This document shows, in pieces, positions 17,509 through 27,341 of a stretch of 64,000 bases of DNA (the first letter of the stretch is position 1; each line of letters starts with the position of its first letter). The notes under the pieces are model-generated. The model did not search any database. It had not been told where the DNA came from and was given only the letters and a program-made list of their open reading frames with translations. Made by a program: the position numbers and the translations under genes. Where the stretch lies: NCBI RefSeq assembly GCF_012927445.1, contig NZ_JABBPD010000008.1, positions 310,001 through 374,000 of the forward strand, given 5' to 3'. Origin of the DNA: Rhodoferax sp. (GTDB lineage Bacteria; Pseudomonadota; Gammaproteobacteria; Burkholderiales; Burkholderiaceae_C).

Positions 17509-18038
17509 GGGCGGGAGTGACCCCGGTCTGCCGCCATTTCGTCCGTACGCAGGCTCGGGGCCAGCCCGTTCAACACCGCGTTGACGTACTTGTGGCCGTC
17601 GGTACCGCCAAACTCCTTGGCCAGTTCCACACATTCATTCAGCACCACGCGCCATGGCACATCCAGGCAGTGCTTCAGCTCGTAAGCGCCAATCCACATG
17701 ACGGCGTGCTCAACGGGAGAAATCTCCGCCAGTTTGCGGTCCAGCAGGGGCATGAGCAGGGCGTCCAACTCAACGGCTTGTTCGGTACAACCGTGCAACA
17801 GCGCATCAAAGTGCACGGAGTCAGATTTTGAAAAGCCCGCCAGGTCCCGCGTGAATGCGTCAATGTCAGCCACTTCATTTTTGCCGACCAGCGTTTGGTA
17901 CAGCGCCTGCAAAGCAAATTCACGGGCGCGTGAACGCTCGGACTTGCTGCCAGCCTTGCGGGCGCCGGTGCTGGTCACCCCGGTGCGGGGTTGACGAGGA
18001 GGGCGGACGCCCATCGGTTTAGGGCTTAGTTCATTCAT
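17505..18038 (-). CDS. nusB: Transcription antitermination factor NusB
   Basis: NusB is an all-helical RNA-binding factor that joins NusE to boxA of rRNA leaders. The 177-residue protein has an extra basic N-terminal tail of about 35 residues ([19 protein letters not shown]), then [15 protein letters not shown] and the C-terminal [20 protein letters not shown] and [10 protein letters not shown], the hallmark helices. The ATG shares its A with the ribH stop (TGATG). The ribH-nusB order is the common bacterial arrangement. Confidence 0.95.
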   Translation of the reverse strand: MNELSPKPMGVRPPRQPRTGVTSTGARKAGSKSERSRAREFALQALYQTLVGKNEVADIDAFTRDLAGFSKSDSVHFDALLHGCTEQAVELDALLMPLLDRKLAEISPVEHAVMWIGAYELKHCLDVPWRVVLNECVELAKEFGGTDGHKYVNAVLNGLAPSLRTDEMAADRGHSRP

Positions 18039-18511
18039 CAAATTTCTTCCAACAGGTTGGCCATTTCTACGGCGACGCGGGCGGCATCGCGCCCTTTTTC
18101 AATTTTTCTGGCAATCGCTTGTTCCAGATTCTCGGTCGTGAGAATCGCGTTGGCGATGGGGAGCTGGTAGTCGAGGGCGACCCGGCTCACGCCTGCGCCT
18201 GACTCATTGGCGACCAACTCGAAATGATAGGTTTCGCCTCGAATAATGCAGCCCACCGCCACCAGTGCGTCGTATTTTAGTTTTTCAGCCATGGCCATCA
18301 AGGCGACGGGCACTTCCAGCGCACCGGGCACCAGCACCAGATCAATGTTTTTCTCCAATACCCCTAGTGCGATCAATTCAGCTTTGCAGGCTTCCGATAG
18401 CGAGTTGGTAATGGGTTCGTTGAAGCGGGCCTGCACGATGCCAATGGTCAGTTTTTTGCCGTTCAAGCGGCTGTCGGTGGAATCAAGCGTTCCTTTGTCT
18501 GCGCCAAACAT
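18038..18511 (-). CDS. ribH: 6,7-dimethyl-8-ribityllumazine synthase
   Basis: Condenses 5-amino-6-ribitylaminouracil with 3,4-dihydroxybutanone 4-phosphate, the penultimate riboflavin step. The 158-residue protein has the family motifs [38 protein letters not shown] and VGVALDYQ-like [16 protein letters not shown]. The ATG at 18511 is preceded by AAGGAC 8 nt upstream, so the longer open frame up to 18625 is not used. It lies between ribBX and nusB in the riboflavin operon. Confidence 0.95.
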   Translation of the reverse strand: MFGADKGTLDSTDSRLNGKKLTIGIVQARFNEPITNSLSEACKAELIALGVLEKNIDLVLVPGALEVPVALMAMAEKLKYDALVAVGCIIRGETYHFELVANESGAGVSRVALDYQLPIANAILTTENLEQAIARKIEKGRDAARVAVEMANLLEEI

Positions 18512-18528
18512 GGTGTTGTCCTTGTGGG

Positions 18529-19644
18529 TTATTTTGTGATGTAGCCGGCAATTTCCAGCCCGTAGCCGGTCATGCTGGGCATGCGGCGCGGGTTGCCCAT
18601 GAGGTTCATTTTGTGCACGCCACATTCGCGCAGAATCTGTGCGCCAATGCCATAGCTGCGCAAGTCCATACGACCCCGTTCCGGACCGTGGCTGGCGCGG
18701 GCCGTGCCGTCAAACTGAGCCAACAATTGCTCGGCACTCTCGCCGCAGTTGAGCAGTACCACCACCCCTTTGCCTTCCGAGGCCACGCGGGCCAGACTGG
18801 CATCCAGGCTCCAGGAGTGCATGGCACGACCCACTTCCAGCGCGTCCAGCACCGACAGCGGCTCATGCACGCGGGCCAGTACCGTGTCGTTAGGGCCCCA
18901 CTGGCCTTTGACCAGCGCCAGGTGAACGCCTTGGGTTGTTTTGTCTTTGAAGGCGTGAACGGTGAATTCGCCGCAGGCTGTATTGATGGGACGGGAACCC
19001 AGTTTTTCAACCAGGGTCTCGACCCGGCTGCGGTGTTCGATCAAATCGGCAATCGTGCCAATTTTGAGTCCATGCTCGGCCGCAAACAGTTGCAGGTCAG
19101 GCAGGCGCGCCATGGTGCCGTCGTCTTTCATGATCTCGCAGATCACCGAAGCGGGCGAGCAACCCGCCATGGCTGCCAGGTCGCAGCCAGCTTCGGTGTG
19201 GCCAGCGCGCATCAAGACGCCGCCTTGAACCGCCTGCAATGGGAAGATATGGCCGGGCTGCACCAGGTCGTAGGCGGTCGCGTCTTCGGCCACGGCGGCC
19301 TGCACGGTGCGAGCGCGATCCGCCGCCGAGATGCCGGTGGTCACGCCTTCAGCGGCTTCAATCGACACTGTGAAAGCGGTGCCTTTTTTGTCGCCATTGA
19401 CGGCTGTCATGGGCTGCAAATGCAGGCGTTCACAGCGCTCGCGGGTGAGGGTCAGGCAAATCAGGCCCCGACCAAAACGTGCCATGAAATTGATAGCGTC
19501 CGCCGTAACGTGGTCGGCGGCCAGCACCAGATCGCCTTCGTTTTCGCGGTCTTCTTCGTCAACCAGAATCACCATGCGCCCGGCGCGCATATCAGCCACG
19601 ATGTCTTCAACCGGAGAAATAGTCACGGGGGAGGGGGCGGTCAT
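18529..19644 (-). CDS. ribB: 3,4-dihydroxy-2-butanone 4-phosphate synthase fused to degenerate RibA-like domain (RibBX type)
   Basis: The N-terminal half (1-205) is a complete RibB with [46 protein letters not shown] and [11 protein letters not shown]. The C-terminal half has the length and opening of GTP cyclohydrolase II. The zinc cysteines expected after VHSEC are absent: the text reads [20 protein letters not shown]. The catalytic QEGRGIGL motif is also missing. It is therefore unlikely to hydrolyse GTP, and a genuine ribA should exist elsewhere. Such RibBX fusions are known in Proteobacteria. The gene follows ribE by 51 nt. Confidence 0.9.
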   Translation of the reverse strand: MTAPSPVTISPVEDIVADMRAGRMVILVDEEDRENEGDLVLAADHVTADAINFMARFGRGLICLTLTRERCERLHLQPMTAVNGDKKGTAFTVSIEAAEGVTTGISAADRARTVQAAVAEDATAYDLVQPGHIFPLQAVQGGVLMRAGHTEAGCDLAAMAGCSPASVICEIMKDDGTMARLPDLQLFAAEHGLKIGTIADLIEHRSRVETLVEKLGSRPINTACGEFTVHAFKDKTTQGVHLALVKGQWGPNDTVLARVHEPLSVLDALEVGRAMHSWSLDASLARVASEGKGVVVLLNCGESAEQLLAQFDGTARASHGPERGRMDLRSYGIGAQILRECGVHKMNLMGNPRRMPSMTGYGLEIAGYITK

Positions 19645-19695
19645 GCGAATGTCTTTCAGGAAGTAGGAGGGGAATGGGCAGCGAGGGGGCTAGCG

Positions 19696-20340
19696 TTAAG
19701 GCTCGACCGGGCTGCTCTGTTGCGGGTCCGAATTAAGCATGCGCTCGACATAGCGCGCGATCAAGTCAATTTCTAAATTCACGTGCGAGCCGGTTTTCAG
19801 CGTGCCCAGTGCGGTATTTTGAACCGTATGAGGGATCAAGTTGATGCTGGCTTCACAACCGGTTTCAGTATCCTGGATGCGGTTGACGGTCAAGCTGACA
19901 CCGTTGATTGTCAGTGATCCTTTGTAGGCGAGGTATTTGGCCAGGGCTTTGGGGGTCAGCACGCGCAACTCCCAGCTTTCGCCCACCTGCGCAAAATACG
20001 TCACTTGGCCGATGCCATCGACATGCCCCGACACCAGATGGCCACCGAGACGGTCATTGGCGCGCAAGGCTTTTTCGAGGTTGATGGTGCCGGTCTGGTC
20101 CAGCGCGGCGGTCTTGGCCAGTGATTCCGCGGAGATATCCACTGTGAATTGGCGTTGTGCTGCGTCCAGTGTGGTCACCGTCATGCAGGCGCCGTTGAGT
20201 GCAATGCTGTCGCCAAGCCCCACATCGTCGAGGTAGGTGGGCGGGCACTCAATGGTGAGGCGCTTGCCATGGGTTGAAGAGCTGCCTTGGGCGTGAGCGG
20301 CGACGATGCGCCCCACGCCGGTGATGATTCCGGTAAACAT
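19696..20340 (-). CDS. ribE: Riboflavin synthase, alpha chain
   Basis: This enzyme dismutates two lumazine molecules into riboflavin. The 214-residue protein shows two homologous lumazine-binding domains: the first starts MFTGIITGVGRI with SIALNGACMTVT, the second has LGGHLVSGHVDGIG and SLTINGVSLTVN. This internal repeat is diagnostic. It lies between ribD and ribBX. The symbol ribC is also used for this gene in some species. Confidence 0.95.
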   Translation of the reverse strand: MFTGIITGVGRIVAAHAQGSSSTHGKRLTIECPPTYLDDVGLGDSIALNGACMTVTTLDAAQRQFTVDISAESLAKTAALDQTGTINLEKALRANDRLGGHLVSGHVDGIGQVTYFAQVGESWELRVLTPKALAKYLAYKGSLTINGVSLTVNRIQDTETGCEASINLIPHTVQNTALGTLKTGSHVNLEIDLIARYVERMLNSDPQQSSPVEP

Positions 20341-20398
20341 GCCGGTATTTTCGCAGAGGAAAGAGCCTCTGGCCGATTTCCGCCCGAAAACTTGTTAA

Positions 20399-21520
20399 TC
20401 AGAACTGGTCGCGACCCGGAATGCGGGCCACGATGCGCAGATCTGGCCCCAGCATGTCAGTTGATTTGAATTCCAGCGGAATGGCTTGGGACAATTCAGT
20501 TAGAGGCCCGAAACTGGCCATGTCGCGGCCTTGCCCCATCAGCTTGGGGGCGAGATAAACCAGAAATTCGTCCACCAGTCCTTCTCGAATCAGGGAGCCA
20601 TTGAGCTTGTGGCCGGCCTCGACGTGCAACTCATTGATTTCACGCTTGCCCAGATCCATCAGCATGGCGGCCAGGTCGACCTTGCCTTGTGTTTCCGGCT
20701 GCTGACCGGGCAGATAGATAACGGTGGCGCCTTTGGCCTCCAAAGCCGCTTTCTTTGCATCATTTGGCACTGCAGCGTAGATGTAGAGTGCGCGACCAGC
20801 TATGAAAAGATGAGCATCGAGCGGCATCTCCAGCCGACTGTCCACCACCACCAGGTGGGGTTGGCGCAGCGTGTCCACTAACCGGACGTCCAGCCGCGGG
20901 TTATCTGCCAGCACGGTGCCGATGCCAGTCAACACCGCACAGGCGCGGGCACGCCAGGCATGGCCATCGGTGCGCGCCTCGGCGGATGTAATCCATTGGC
21001 TGGCGCCATTGTCCAACGCGGTTTTGCCGTCCAGCGAGGCGGCAATTTTCAGGCGGACCCATGGGGTTTTGCGGATCATGCGGCTGAAGAAGCCGATGTT
21101 CAGTTCGCGGGATTCCTCTGCGCCGGGGCCAACAATCACTTCAATGCCAGCCGCGCGCAGGCGGGCAAAGCCTTGGCCTGAGACCAGTGGATTGGGGTCA
21201 GCGATTGAGGCGACGACTTTTTTGATGCCGGCGGCAATCAAGGCATCGCAGCAGGGGCCGGTGCGGCCTTGATGGGAGCAGGGCTCCAGCGTGACGTAGG
21301 CGGTGGCGCCAACAACTGAATGGCCCTGTGCCGCTGCATCGCGCAGGGCCATGATTTCGGCGTGGGGGCCACCGGTGCGCTGGGTGTGTCCCAGGCCAAG
21401 AGTTTTGCCGCTGAAGTCTGTAATGACACAGCCTACTCTCGGATTGGGTGGGGAAATGGCTAATGCCGCGTAGGCTATGTCTAGCGCGCCTCGCATGGGC
21501 TCTGGCAGGCTTGTTGTCAC
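20399..21520 (-). CDS. ribD: Bifunctional riboflavin biosynthesis deaminase/reductase
   Basis: The N-terminal deaminase carries the zinc site GGPHAEIMAL and PCSHQGRTGPC. The C-terminal reductase has WVRLKIAASLDGKTAL, WITSAEAR and ELHVEAGHKLNGSLI. The start is uncertain: GTG at 21520 (VTTSLPEP) or ATG at 21496 (MRGALDIAY), because the family begins close to the latter. The open frame reaches 21610 but would overlap the upstream fimT gene. I looked for the FMN riboswitch (RFN element) often found before rib genes and did not find it in the 37-bp gap to fimT. Confidence 0.93.
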   Translation of the reverse strand: MTTSLPEPMRGALDIAYAALAISPPNPRVGCVITDFSGKTLGLGHTQRTGGPHAEIMALRDAAAQGHSVVGATAYVTLEPCSHQGRTGPCCDALIAAGIKKVVASIADPNPLVSGQGFARLRAAGIEVIVGPGAEESRELNIGFFSRMIRKTPWVRLKIAASLDGKTALDNGASQWITSAEARTDGHAWRARACAVLTGIGTVLADNPRLDVRLVDTLRQPHLVVVDSRLEMPLDAHLFIAGRALYIYAAVPNDAKKAALEAKGATVIYLPGQQPETQGKVDLAAMLMDLGKREINELHVEAGHKLNGSLIREGLVDEFLVYLAPKLMGQGRDMASFGPLTELSQAIPLEFKSTDMLGPDLRIVARIPGRDQF

Positions 21521-21557
21521 GTCAGGAAAGAAGAATGGTTTGAAAAGAAAGACGGGA

Positions 21558-22124
21558 TTAGCAACCTGTCGATCCTGTCTTGCAGGACCGCACGCGGCCG
21601 GCAGGGTCAATGATGATCGAACTTGAACGCGATGTGTTGCTCATCTCGATCGTAGCCCCACCAAAGGCGCCTGTTTTCAATCGCGGGTAGCCACTGCCGT
21701 TAAACATCAAATAACCATCAGTCAGACTGTTGGTAGTTGGAATATTGAGGGTGATATCCACACTCAATGCGTCATGGCGCATTACCACTTCATCAGTGCC
21801 TGCGTCATAGTCCTGATTCCAGTTGGAGTCGGCATAAACCATCCAGCCCGAACTCCAACCCGTACTTGTGTTGTTGGGCACCACGTAGGTGTTCAGCCCC
21901 TGCTTCATGGCATTGGCTCTTGCTGTGTTGGCTGCAGCAATGAAATTGCTGACAGCATCTGATAGCTGCGCATTTCGCTGGAACTCCACATAACTTGGTA
22001 CAGCGACCAGCATCAGGAGGGTCGCAATGGCAATCGTGATCAGCAGTTCAATCAGGGTAAAACCGATCTGACGGCATGCTGGATCAGCTGGCAGGCGCTG
22101 TTTCGGTCGGTGGATGAGCGGCAT
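21558..22124 (-). CDS. fimT: Type IV minor pilin, FimT/GspH type
   Basis: The pseudopilin has a prepilin peptidase site, IGFTLIELLITIAIATLLML, with cleavage after Gly and Glu at +5. A GspH/FimT-like region follows (AVSNFIAAANTARANAMKQG). The C-terminus has a Cys pair (CKTGSTGC). About 189 residues. I chose the ATG at 22124 (MPLIHRPK) because AAAGG lies 8 nt upstream; it begins 10 nt after the pilE stop. FimT-like minor pilins help prime pilus assembly or bind DNA during uptake in some species. Confidence 0.85.
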   Translation of the reverse strand: MPLIHRPKQRLPADPACRQIGFTLIELLITIAIATLLMLVAVPSYVEFQRNAQLSDAVSNFIAAANTARANAMKQGLNTYVVPNNTSTGWSSGWMVYADSNWNQDYDAGTDEVVMRHDALSVDITLNIPTTNSLTDGYLMFNGSGYPRLKTGAFGGATIEMSNTSRSSSIIIDPAGRVRSCKTGSTGC

Positions 22125-22134
22125 GGCAGGGCCT

Positions 22135-22623
22135 TTACTTCCAGCAGCGGTCAATATTGGTACCCGTGCAAGTTCTCCGGCCCTGCGTGTCGATCGCCAT
22201 TGAAGTCACCTGAGGGTCAGAAAAAACACCGACTTGAGGTTCCGCAAACACTTCGATGCAATCACGCTTGGTGGGGGTAATCGTACCTACAGGTTGGCAC
22301 AGTCTTGCACCGAGCAAATGACTGCTTTGGGCCGAGGTGCTGTCGGAGGAAGAATACGCCTTGAACGGCAGCGTTCCTGGCGTTCCGGCCGCGAAGGTTT
22401 CATACGTATTCATTTGCGTCAGGTAACGCTCCTGTTGCTGGAGCAGGTTCATCAGCGCAGCCCGCGCTTCCGCCCGCTTGCCTTTGCGTACTGAGTCGGT
22501 ATAGGCGGGGTAAGCAACCGACGCCAGTATGCCGATGATCGCAACGACGATCATGAGTTCAATCAGCGAAAAACCGGATTGGTTGCGTTGACCGGTGAAT
22601 GGAGATAGGGATTGGGAACGCAT
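22135..22623 (-). CDS. pilE: Type IV pilin, PilE-type
   Basis: A 162-residue prepilin with the classic leader and helix [20 protein letters not shown] (Glu at +5), then [20 protein letters not shown] typical of PilE minor pilins encoded after pilY1. It ends in [11 protein letters not shown], giving a C-terminal Cys pair that could form the D-loop disulfide. It lies 15 nt after pilY1. It is probably a minor rather than the major pilin, judged by its place in the cluster. Confidence 0.88.
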   Translation of the reverse strand: MRSQSLSPFTGQRNQSGFSLIELMIVVAIIGILASVAYPAYTDSVRKGKRAEARAALMNLLQQQERYLTQMNTYETFAAGTPGTLPFKAYSSSDSTSAQSSHLLGARLCQPVGTITPTKRDCIEVFAEPQVGVFSDPQVTSMAIDTQGRRTCTGTNIDRCWK

Positions 22624-22638
22624 GGTTGTCCGTAGGGG

Positions 22639-25600
22639 TTAGTTATTCTTGTTTTCACGGAAGTTGTTGATTTGACGCCAGCTGAGTCGTCCTACTTGTT
22701 CGTTGTAGGTAAGTCCGCCGCCACCCGTGGCGGCGACCTTCAGCCCCTTGGAGCCCTGTGTAATGATAGCAACACGCCGGGTTGCTGTTCGTTGACCGCT
22801 GGTGTCACTGAGGGTGAGCCCCGTGCTGCCAATTTCCAAAACCAGGGGTGCTGCCAATATGCCAACCTGCGATAACTCTGACATGCCGTTACCCGTGAGT
22901 GAGTTCATCGCATAAAACCGACCCCCTCCCTCGCCGCATGAGCCTTGTGTCGGAAACAGGGAACCAAAAAACAGTTGACCAAACTCGGCGGTGATATCGC
23001 TGATCTGGCGCTCGCCAATGCTCTTGTCAAAATCTATATACCAACCCATTTTCAGCGCGGAGGTTCCTGTCGCCGGCGGCATGCCATAGAGAAAACTGGG
23101 GACCGTGACGATGCCAGAGGTCGAAACGCTGCCTTGCTGCAATAGAGAACGTCCGGTGATTGCTTGTGTGTTGTCCAAAAGCGTATAAAACGAAGCACCT
23201 ACAGTCATTGGCACGCTGGTGTCCGGGCTTTCCAGGTACTTTCCGGTTCCAAAGGAGATCAGTTTGCTGTCAAAAAAAGCATTGATGACGACGGGTTCCC
23301 CTGTGATGGGTTGCAGTGCCCCGCTGCTGTCCTTTGCGATGAAAAATGTATTGCTGGTTCCTGTCTTGGCGTTGAATTTTGTCAAGTTGGTTGTTGCATT
23401 CGTAGTCAAGTTGCTTGAGCCCTTGAGTGTGAAGTCAAGCTTCCAGACATTGCCCTGCATGTCGCCCGCATACAGGCTGTCTACGGCGCCCGTCTGGGAG
23501 TTTTTAACGGTGGTAAATCCCCCCAAGCCTTTGGCAATCGCGGTGCTGGTTTGGGGGAGTTCGATGCGCCAGAAGTTCGTGCCTTCCGTCCAAGCGACAC
23601 CCCCATTACTGGCGCTGGCGGGCTTGTTCGACAAATCGAGGATGAAAATGGAGGGATTACCCGTGGCAGAGGCGTAACCATCTGCCGAATAATTATTGAC
23701 GCCACTGGCGACCACTGCATACCATTTGTAGGCGGGGGTTACGCCATAGTCGGTGGTGCGAAGCTTCACGATCTGGGGCGTACCAATCACGTTGCCCATC
23801 GCTGGATGATCCCGGTCTGAGAACTCCCAGAGTACGTTGTCTTTGGTGAATGTTTCCGGATTGGTCACATCCAGGGCAAAAACTCCCTGCCCACCGGCGC
23901 CAACACCGGAAACCAAAACACTGCGCCACTGGCTACTTATATAAGCCTCAGAGACTGCAGGTGTGGCATCGTTAATGCTGAAATGACTATAGTCCTGGTC
24001 GGGTATCTGATTCAGTTTGCTCGCTACAAATCCCGGTATGTAGGCGAATGCCTCCTTGCCATTGGTATCGTAAAAAGCGTGCAGCATTCCGTCGTTGGCA
24101 TTGGCAAAAACAACGGGCTTGCGAGTTTTATTGGTATTAAAGAACGTGTTGTAGTCCGTGCCACCAATGCTTCCCGATGGCTTGCCCATGTAGACCAAGC
24201 CGCTGTTGACAATGTCACCCAGCACGATGTCACGAGGCCGGAACGGCCCCAGTGGCGTCGTCGGCTTGATTTCCTTGCGCCGGTCCCCCCGCAGATAGGC
24301 GAGCCGGTCCGCACCCAATGTATCAGTCGCAACAGGGCTGCTGTACGGCACCGTGTTGAGTGAATCTTTGTGAGCCTGTGCGAGATCGGTCCAGTTGAAA
24401 AGTGTAGGCGTCACGGTCGCCTGCGCCCCAATCGGTGCGCCAATAACGATATTTCTGGCCGCGCCATTGTCAATCAAGGTGTCGCTGGTCAATACCTGAC
24501 CCGCCTCCCAAGTGGGAGTGGTGCCTATGACGAGTGACGTACCCGCCGTGTTCAGCGAGAGTGGATACTTGAGCAAACGACCGCTCCAGAAGTTGGCAAC
24601 CGGGTTAAAGCGGGCCTGGAATACGGCCGCTGCCTGGCCTACCGTCAAGCGCTGCGTGGAAATAGCGCCGCCTGCAATACTGCCGGTCTCCTCAACGACG
24701 CGTGCAAATACCTCGGCAAGAGAATCGAGAAATTTGGCGGCATCACTGACTAAAAAATAGTTTTTCGCGTCGCCGTCAGTGCCTTGCCAAAGCACGTTGG
24801 TGCCGACCGTATAAGGATTGCCGGTGTTGCCGGCCGCGCTGTCGTCAAAGCCCCCATATTTGGCGCCGAGGTACAGCTGCCGCGTCCGGCGGAAATCTAC
24901 ATTGTCGCTGGCGCGGTTTTCATTGACGTCGATCGAATAAGTCTTGATCCGTCCCTTGGGCAAATCGGTGCGAAAACTATGGGTGTTGGCCCAATATGCA
25001 AGGCCTGCCATGTAATACGAACCCCCGGTCGCGCCGGTATCGACGCTAGCGGCATTGTTCAGTGCGGGATAAAGCGTATTGCCCGTTATGTTGCCGGCAG
25101 TTTGGGTGCGCCCTTGGCTGTCGGTGTAAGTCACCGTTGCCGTGGAGGTCGTTTGGCTTTCAAAGCTGCCGACCACATTGGTCCAGAGCGGAACGTCCAG
25201 CGTCGGGCTTGTTTCCACACTGCGGGCAAAGTCGCTATTAGTGGTCACACTGTTGCCAGGGAGTGACCGGTCGCTATGGGTAAATACATCGGCAATGGTC
25301 AGGATGCTGTTTCTCAAGCAGCCCTTGCCGGTATCCGTGGTATCCGTGAAGCCTGCGAAGGGGTCTGTCCAGGTTGTGTAGGCTGGAAAATTTTCTTGAA
25401 GCGCCTTGGATGACGTTGTCCCGCTAACATTTGTTATGGCTTCTGGAGTGGGCTGCTTACCCTGCAGATAACGAATCGCCTCGTAATACAGTTCGCTGAG
25501 TGGATCAAGTGTCTTGTATTTGCCGATGCTGTCAGGGTTGAGTGTGCCGAACTTGTTGACGTAGTTGATCACCCCACTTTGACCAAAGCCTTGATCGCCA

Positions 25601-26715
25601 TAGGTTGAATCACCACTTTGGGGGTTAGTGATAAACACACCTGTTGTGACGTCCCATTCGCTGCGAGCATTGGCCGCAGTTAGCAAATTAAAGTTGCTGT
25701 CGTAGTTTTTGGGGCCCAGGTATTTGAGCGGCGCACGCAGCACCCCACCGTAACGTGACCGATTGTCGTCTTGCAGGTAACCCAAAACCGAGACCCTCAG
25801 GTTGTCTGCATTCATCTGAAATTGACCAACGGGCTTGTACTTGCCGCTTGGGTAGCGATAGCACAGGCCCGTCCATTTCTTCGTATCCGGGTCGTAGGTC
25901 ATCAGGCGGTTGGAGGCACTGTTGGGGTCGCAGACCAGGTTTCTGACTTCGTAGAAGTTTCCCTTGTTGTTGGCGTTTGCCTTGATTAGATGGGCGCTTA
26001 GGGCATTGGCAACACCGAAAGGGCTGTCGCAGCTTGTGCCACTGTCTTGAGCGTCGGCAAAATACACGCGATTTTTACAGTTGTAAATCCACATGCCGTT
26101 GGGAAACGACGTGGGCGAATTTTCGGTCCTGCCAGACAACTGTGCGTTCGGTACAAATTTTTCAGAGAAGTAGCTGGAGTTTTTGTAAAAGTTGTCGGGC
26201 AACCAAGCGCGGTCAACCACTGTTGTATTGTTGTCGTCAATGGTGCGGTTACCGCCGGTCAAGCCGTAACGCATGATATCGATGGCCGAAGAGGTGGCCC
26301 AGTTCATGAAGTTTCCATCGAACTGACTGCTTGGGCAGGTAGCCGAAAAAGTGCCCTTGTTGGTCTGCCAGTCGAAATAATTGCCGAGAGAACCGCTGCT
26401 CAAAACAGCGCGGTAACAGGCTTTTGGGTCAAAATATCCGACATATTCCTTGGTTGAATCGAAGTTGTCGCGGTAAGTCTGCCCTACGGTCGGAAATTCC
26501 ACTGAAAGCGCCAGTGTCAGGTTGCCTTTGGTCTTGGCGCCATTCATGTAAAGCGGTTCGGCTGGCAGAAGCACTTCAGGAGGCAGGGTGATGGTTTGAC
26601 TGATAACGACGCCCACCGTAATGGCCGACAAGGCTGACAGCAAGGCAAGCCGAATACCCCATACTTTTTTCGATGACTTGCTCAATGAGCCTGAAAACAG
26701 AATTCGGAAATTCAT
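22639..26715 (-). CDS. pilY1: Type IV pilus tip adhesin/assembly protein PilY1
   Basis: A 1358-residue secreted pilus-biogenesis protein. A basic N-terminus and hydrophobic signal segment (residues about 20-40, LALLSALSAITVGVVIS) precede a variable N-terminal region with many Asn/Thr/Ser. The C-terminal PilC/PilY1 propeller spans roughly 790-1200 (NDGMLHAFYDTNGKEAFAYI, YAGDMQGNVWKLDF). In Pseudomonas a calcium loop precedes the YAGD motif. Here that loop reads NSQTGAVDSLYAGD and has lost several acidic ligands, so calcium control may be weak or absent at this site. It is preceded by pilX (5 nt) and followed by pilE. Confidence 0.92.
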   Translation of the reverse strand: MNFRILFSGSLSKSSKKVWGIRLALLSALSAITVGVVISQTITLPPEVLLPAEPLYMNGAKTKGNLTLALSVEFPTVGQTYRDNFDSTKEYVGYFDPKACYRAVLSSGSLGNYFDWQTNKGTFSATCPSSQFDGNFMNWATSSAIDIMRYGLTGGNRTIDDNNTTVVDRAWLPDNFYKNSSYFSEKFVPNAQLSGRTENSPTSFPNGMWIYNCKNRVYFADAQDSGTSCDSPFGVANALSAHLIKANANNKGNFYEVRNLVCDPNSASNRLMTYDPDTKKWTGLCYRYPSGKYKPVGQFQMNADNLRVSVLGYLQDDNRSRYGGVLRAPLKYLGPKNYDSNFNLLTAANARSEWDVTTGVFITNPQSGDSTYGDQGFGQSGVINYVNKFGTLNPDSIGKYKTLDPLSELYYEAIRYLQGKQPTPEAITNVSGTTSSKALQENFPAYTTWTDPFAGFTDTTDTGKGCLRNSILTIADVFTHSDRSLPGNSVTTNSDFARSVETSPTLDVPLWTNVVGSFESQTTSTATVTYTDSQGRTQTAGNITGNTLYPALNNAASVDTGATGGSYYMAGLAYWANTHSFRTDLPKGRIKTYSIDVNENRASDNVDFRRTRQLYLGAKYGGFDDSAAGNTGNPYTVGTNVLWQGTDGDAKNYFLVSDAAKFLDSLAEVFARVVEETGSIAGGAISTQRLTVGQAAAVFQARFNPVANFWSGRLLKYPLSLNTAGTSLVIGTTPTWEAGQVLTSDTLIDNGAARNIVIGAPIGAQATVTPTLFNWTDLAQAHKDSLNTVPYSSPVATDTLGADRLAYLRGDRRKEIKPTTPLGPFRPRDIVLGDIVNSGLVYMGKPSGSIGGTDYNTFFNTNKTRKPVVFANANDGMLHAFYDTNGKEAFAYIPGFVASKLNQIPDQDYSHFSINDATPAVSEAYISSQWRSVLVSGVGAGGQGVFALDVTNPETFTKDNVLWEFSDRDHPAMGNVIGTPQIVKLRTTDYGVTPAYKWYAVVASGVNNYSADGYASATGNPSIFILDLSNKPASASNGGVAWTEGTNFWRIELPQTSTAIAKGLGGFTTVKNSQTGAVDSLYAGDMQGNVWKLDFTLKGSSNLTTNATTNLTKFNAKTGTSNTFFIAKDSSGALQPITGEPVVINAFFDSKLISFGTGKYLESPDTSVPMTVGASFYTLLDNTQAITGRSLLQQGSVSTSGIVTVPSFLYGMPPATGTSALKMGWYIDFDKSIGERQISDITAEFGQLFFGSLFPTQGSCGEGGGRFYAMNSLTGNGMSELSQVGILAAPLVLEIGSTGLTLSDTSGQRTATRRVAIITQGSKGLKVAATGGGGLTYNEQVGRLSWRQINNFRENKNN

Positions 26716-26720
26716 GGTGC

Positions 26721-27341
26721 TTACTCTTTTCGGAAAATCATTTGCAGGACCGCCTGGGTTTCCTTGCGTGGCCCAAATCCCATGGCGGTGACCCGAAATA
26801 ATTTTTTGGGTGTGCTCGCGCTGCTTCCAGACGTGTTGTCGGGAAGCACTTCAATGATGTAGCGGGGGGGCATCTCGGGGCGGATGCCACTGGTTCCTGT
26901 GGACAGGGTCCGTCCGGTAAAGTCGCCAAACTTCACAGTTTTGGCGCTGCTGGATTCGTCGGTGAAATCAACGGTATACCAAACCGGTTTTTGACCATCA
27001 GCAGCGGGCAAGCACAAACCTGTGCCTGTGCCGCAACCGTCGATAAACCCCAGCCCGCTGGTGGCTGAAAATGTGGCCACGCGCTGGCTCGCAGAGGTGT
27101 TCGGGCCGCGGATATCGAATTCTGCGTCGATCAGCGCGGCTTCTGCTTCCTGAAAAGCGATTTGCGTGTCACGGTCAAACCGGGTCGCGCGCTCGGACAG
27201 CAAGACCATCTGGCTCGCGCCGATCCCCAGCACCGTGACCACAATGAGCAATATCAGCGTGGTGATCAGGGAAAATCCGCGCTGCTTGCTGCGCACGCGT
27301 GTAGCCGCGCAGCTGGAGGAGGCTAAAGGTTGGTACTTCAT
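26721..27341 (-). CDS. pilX: Type IV pilus minor pilin PilX
   Basis: A 206-residue pseudopilin with leader and helix RGFSLITTLILLIVVTVLGI. Thr replaces Glu at +5, as is normal for PilX/GspK-like tip pilins. The remainder carries LSERATRFDRDTQIAFQEAEAAL, the conserved alpha-helix of PilX. The ATG overlaps the pilW stop (ATGA). It probably sits in the minor pilin tip complex with PilV, PilW and PilY1. Confidence 0.88.
   Translation of the reverse strand: MKYQPLASSSCAATRVRSKQRGFSLITTLILLIVVTVLGIGASQMVLLSERATRFDRDTQIAFQEAEAALIDAEFDIRGPNTSASQRVATFSATSGLGFIDGCGTGTGLCLPAADGQKPVWYTVDFTDESSSAKTVKFGDFTGRTLSTGTSGIRPEMPPRYIIEVLPDNTSGSSASTPKKLFRVTAMGFGPRKETQAVLQMIFRKE

Noticed and set aside
21521..21557. 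FMN riboswitch before ribD
   Set aside because: The gap to fimT is 37 bp, too short for the RFN element, and none of its conserved blocks is seen nearby or in the other rib gaps.
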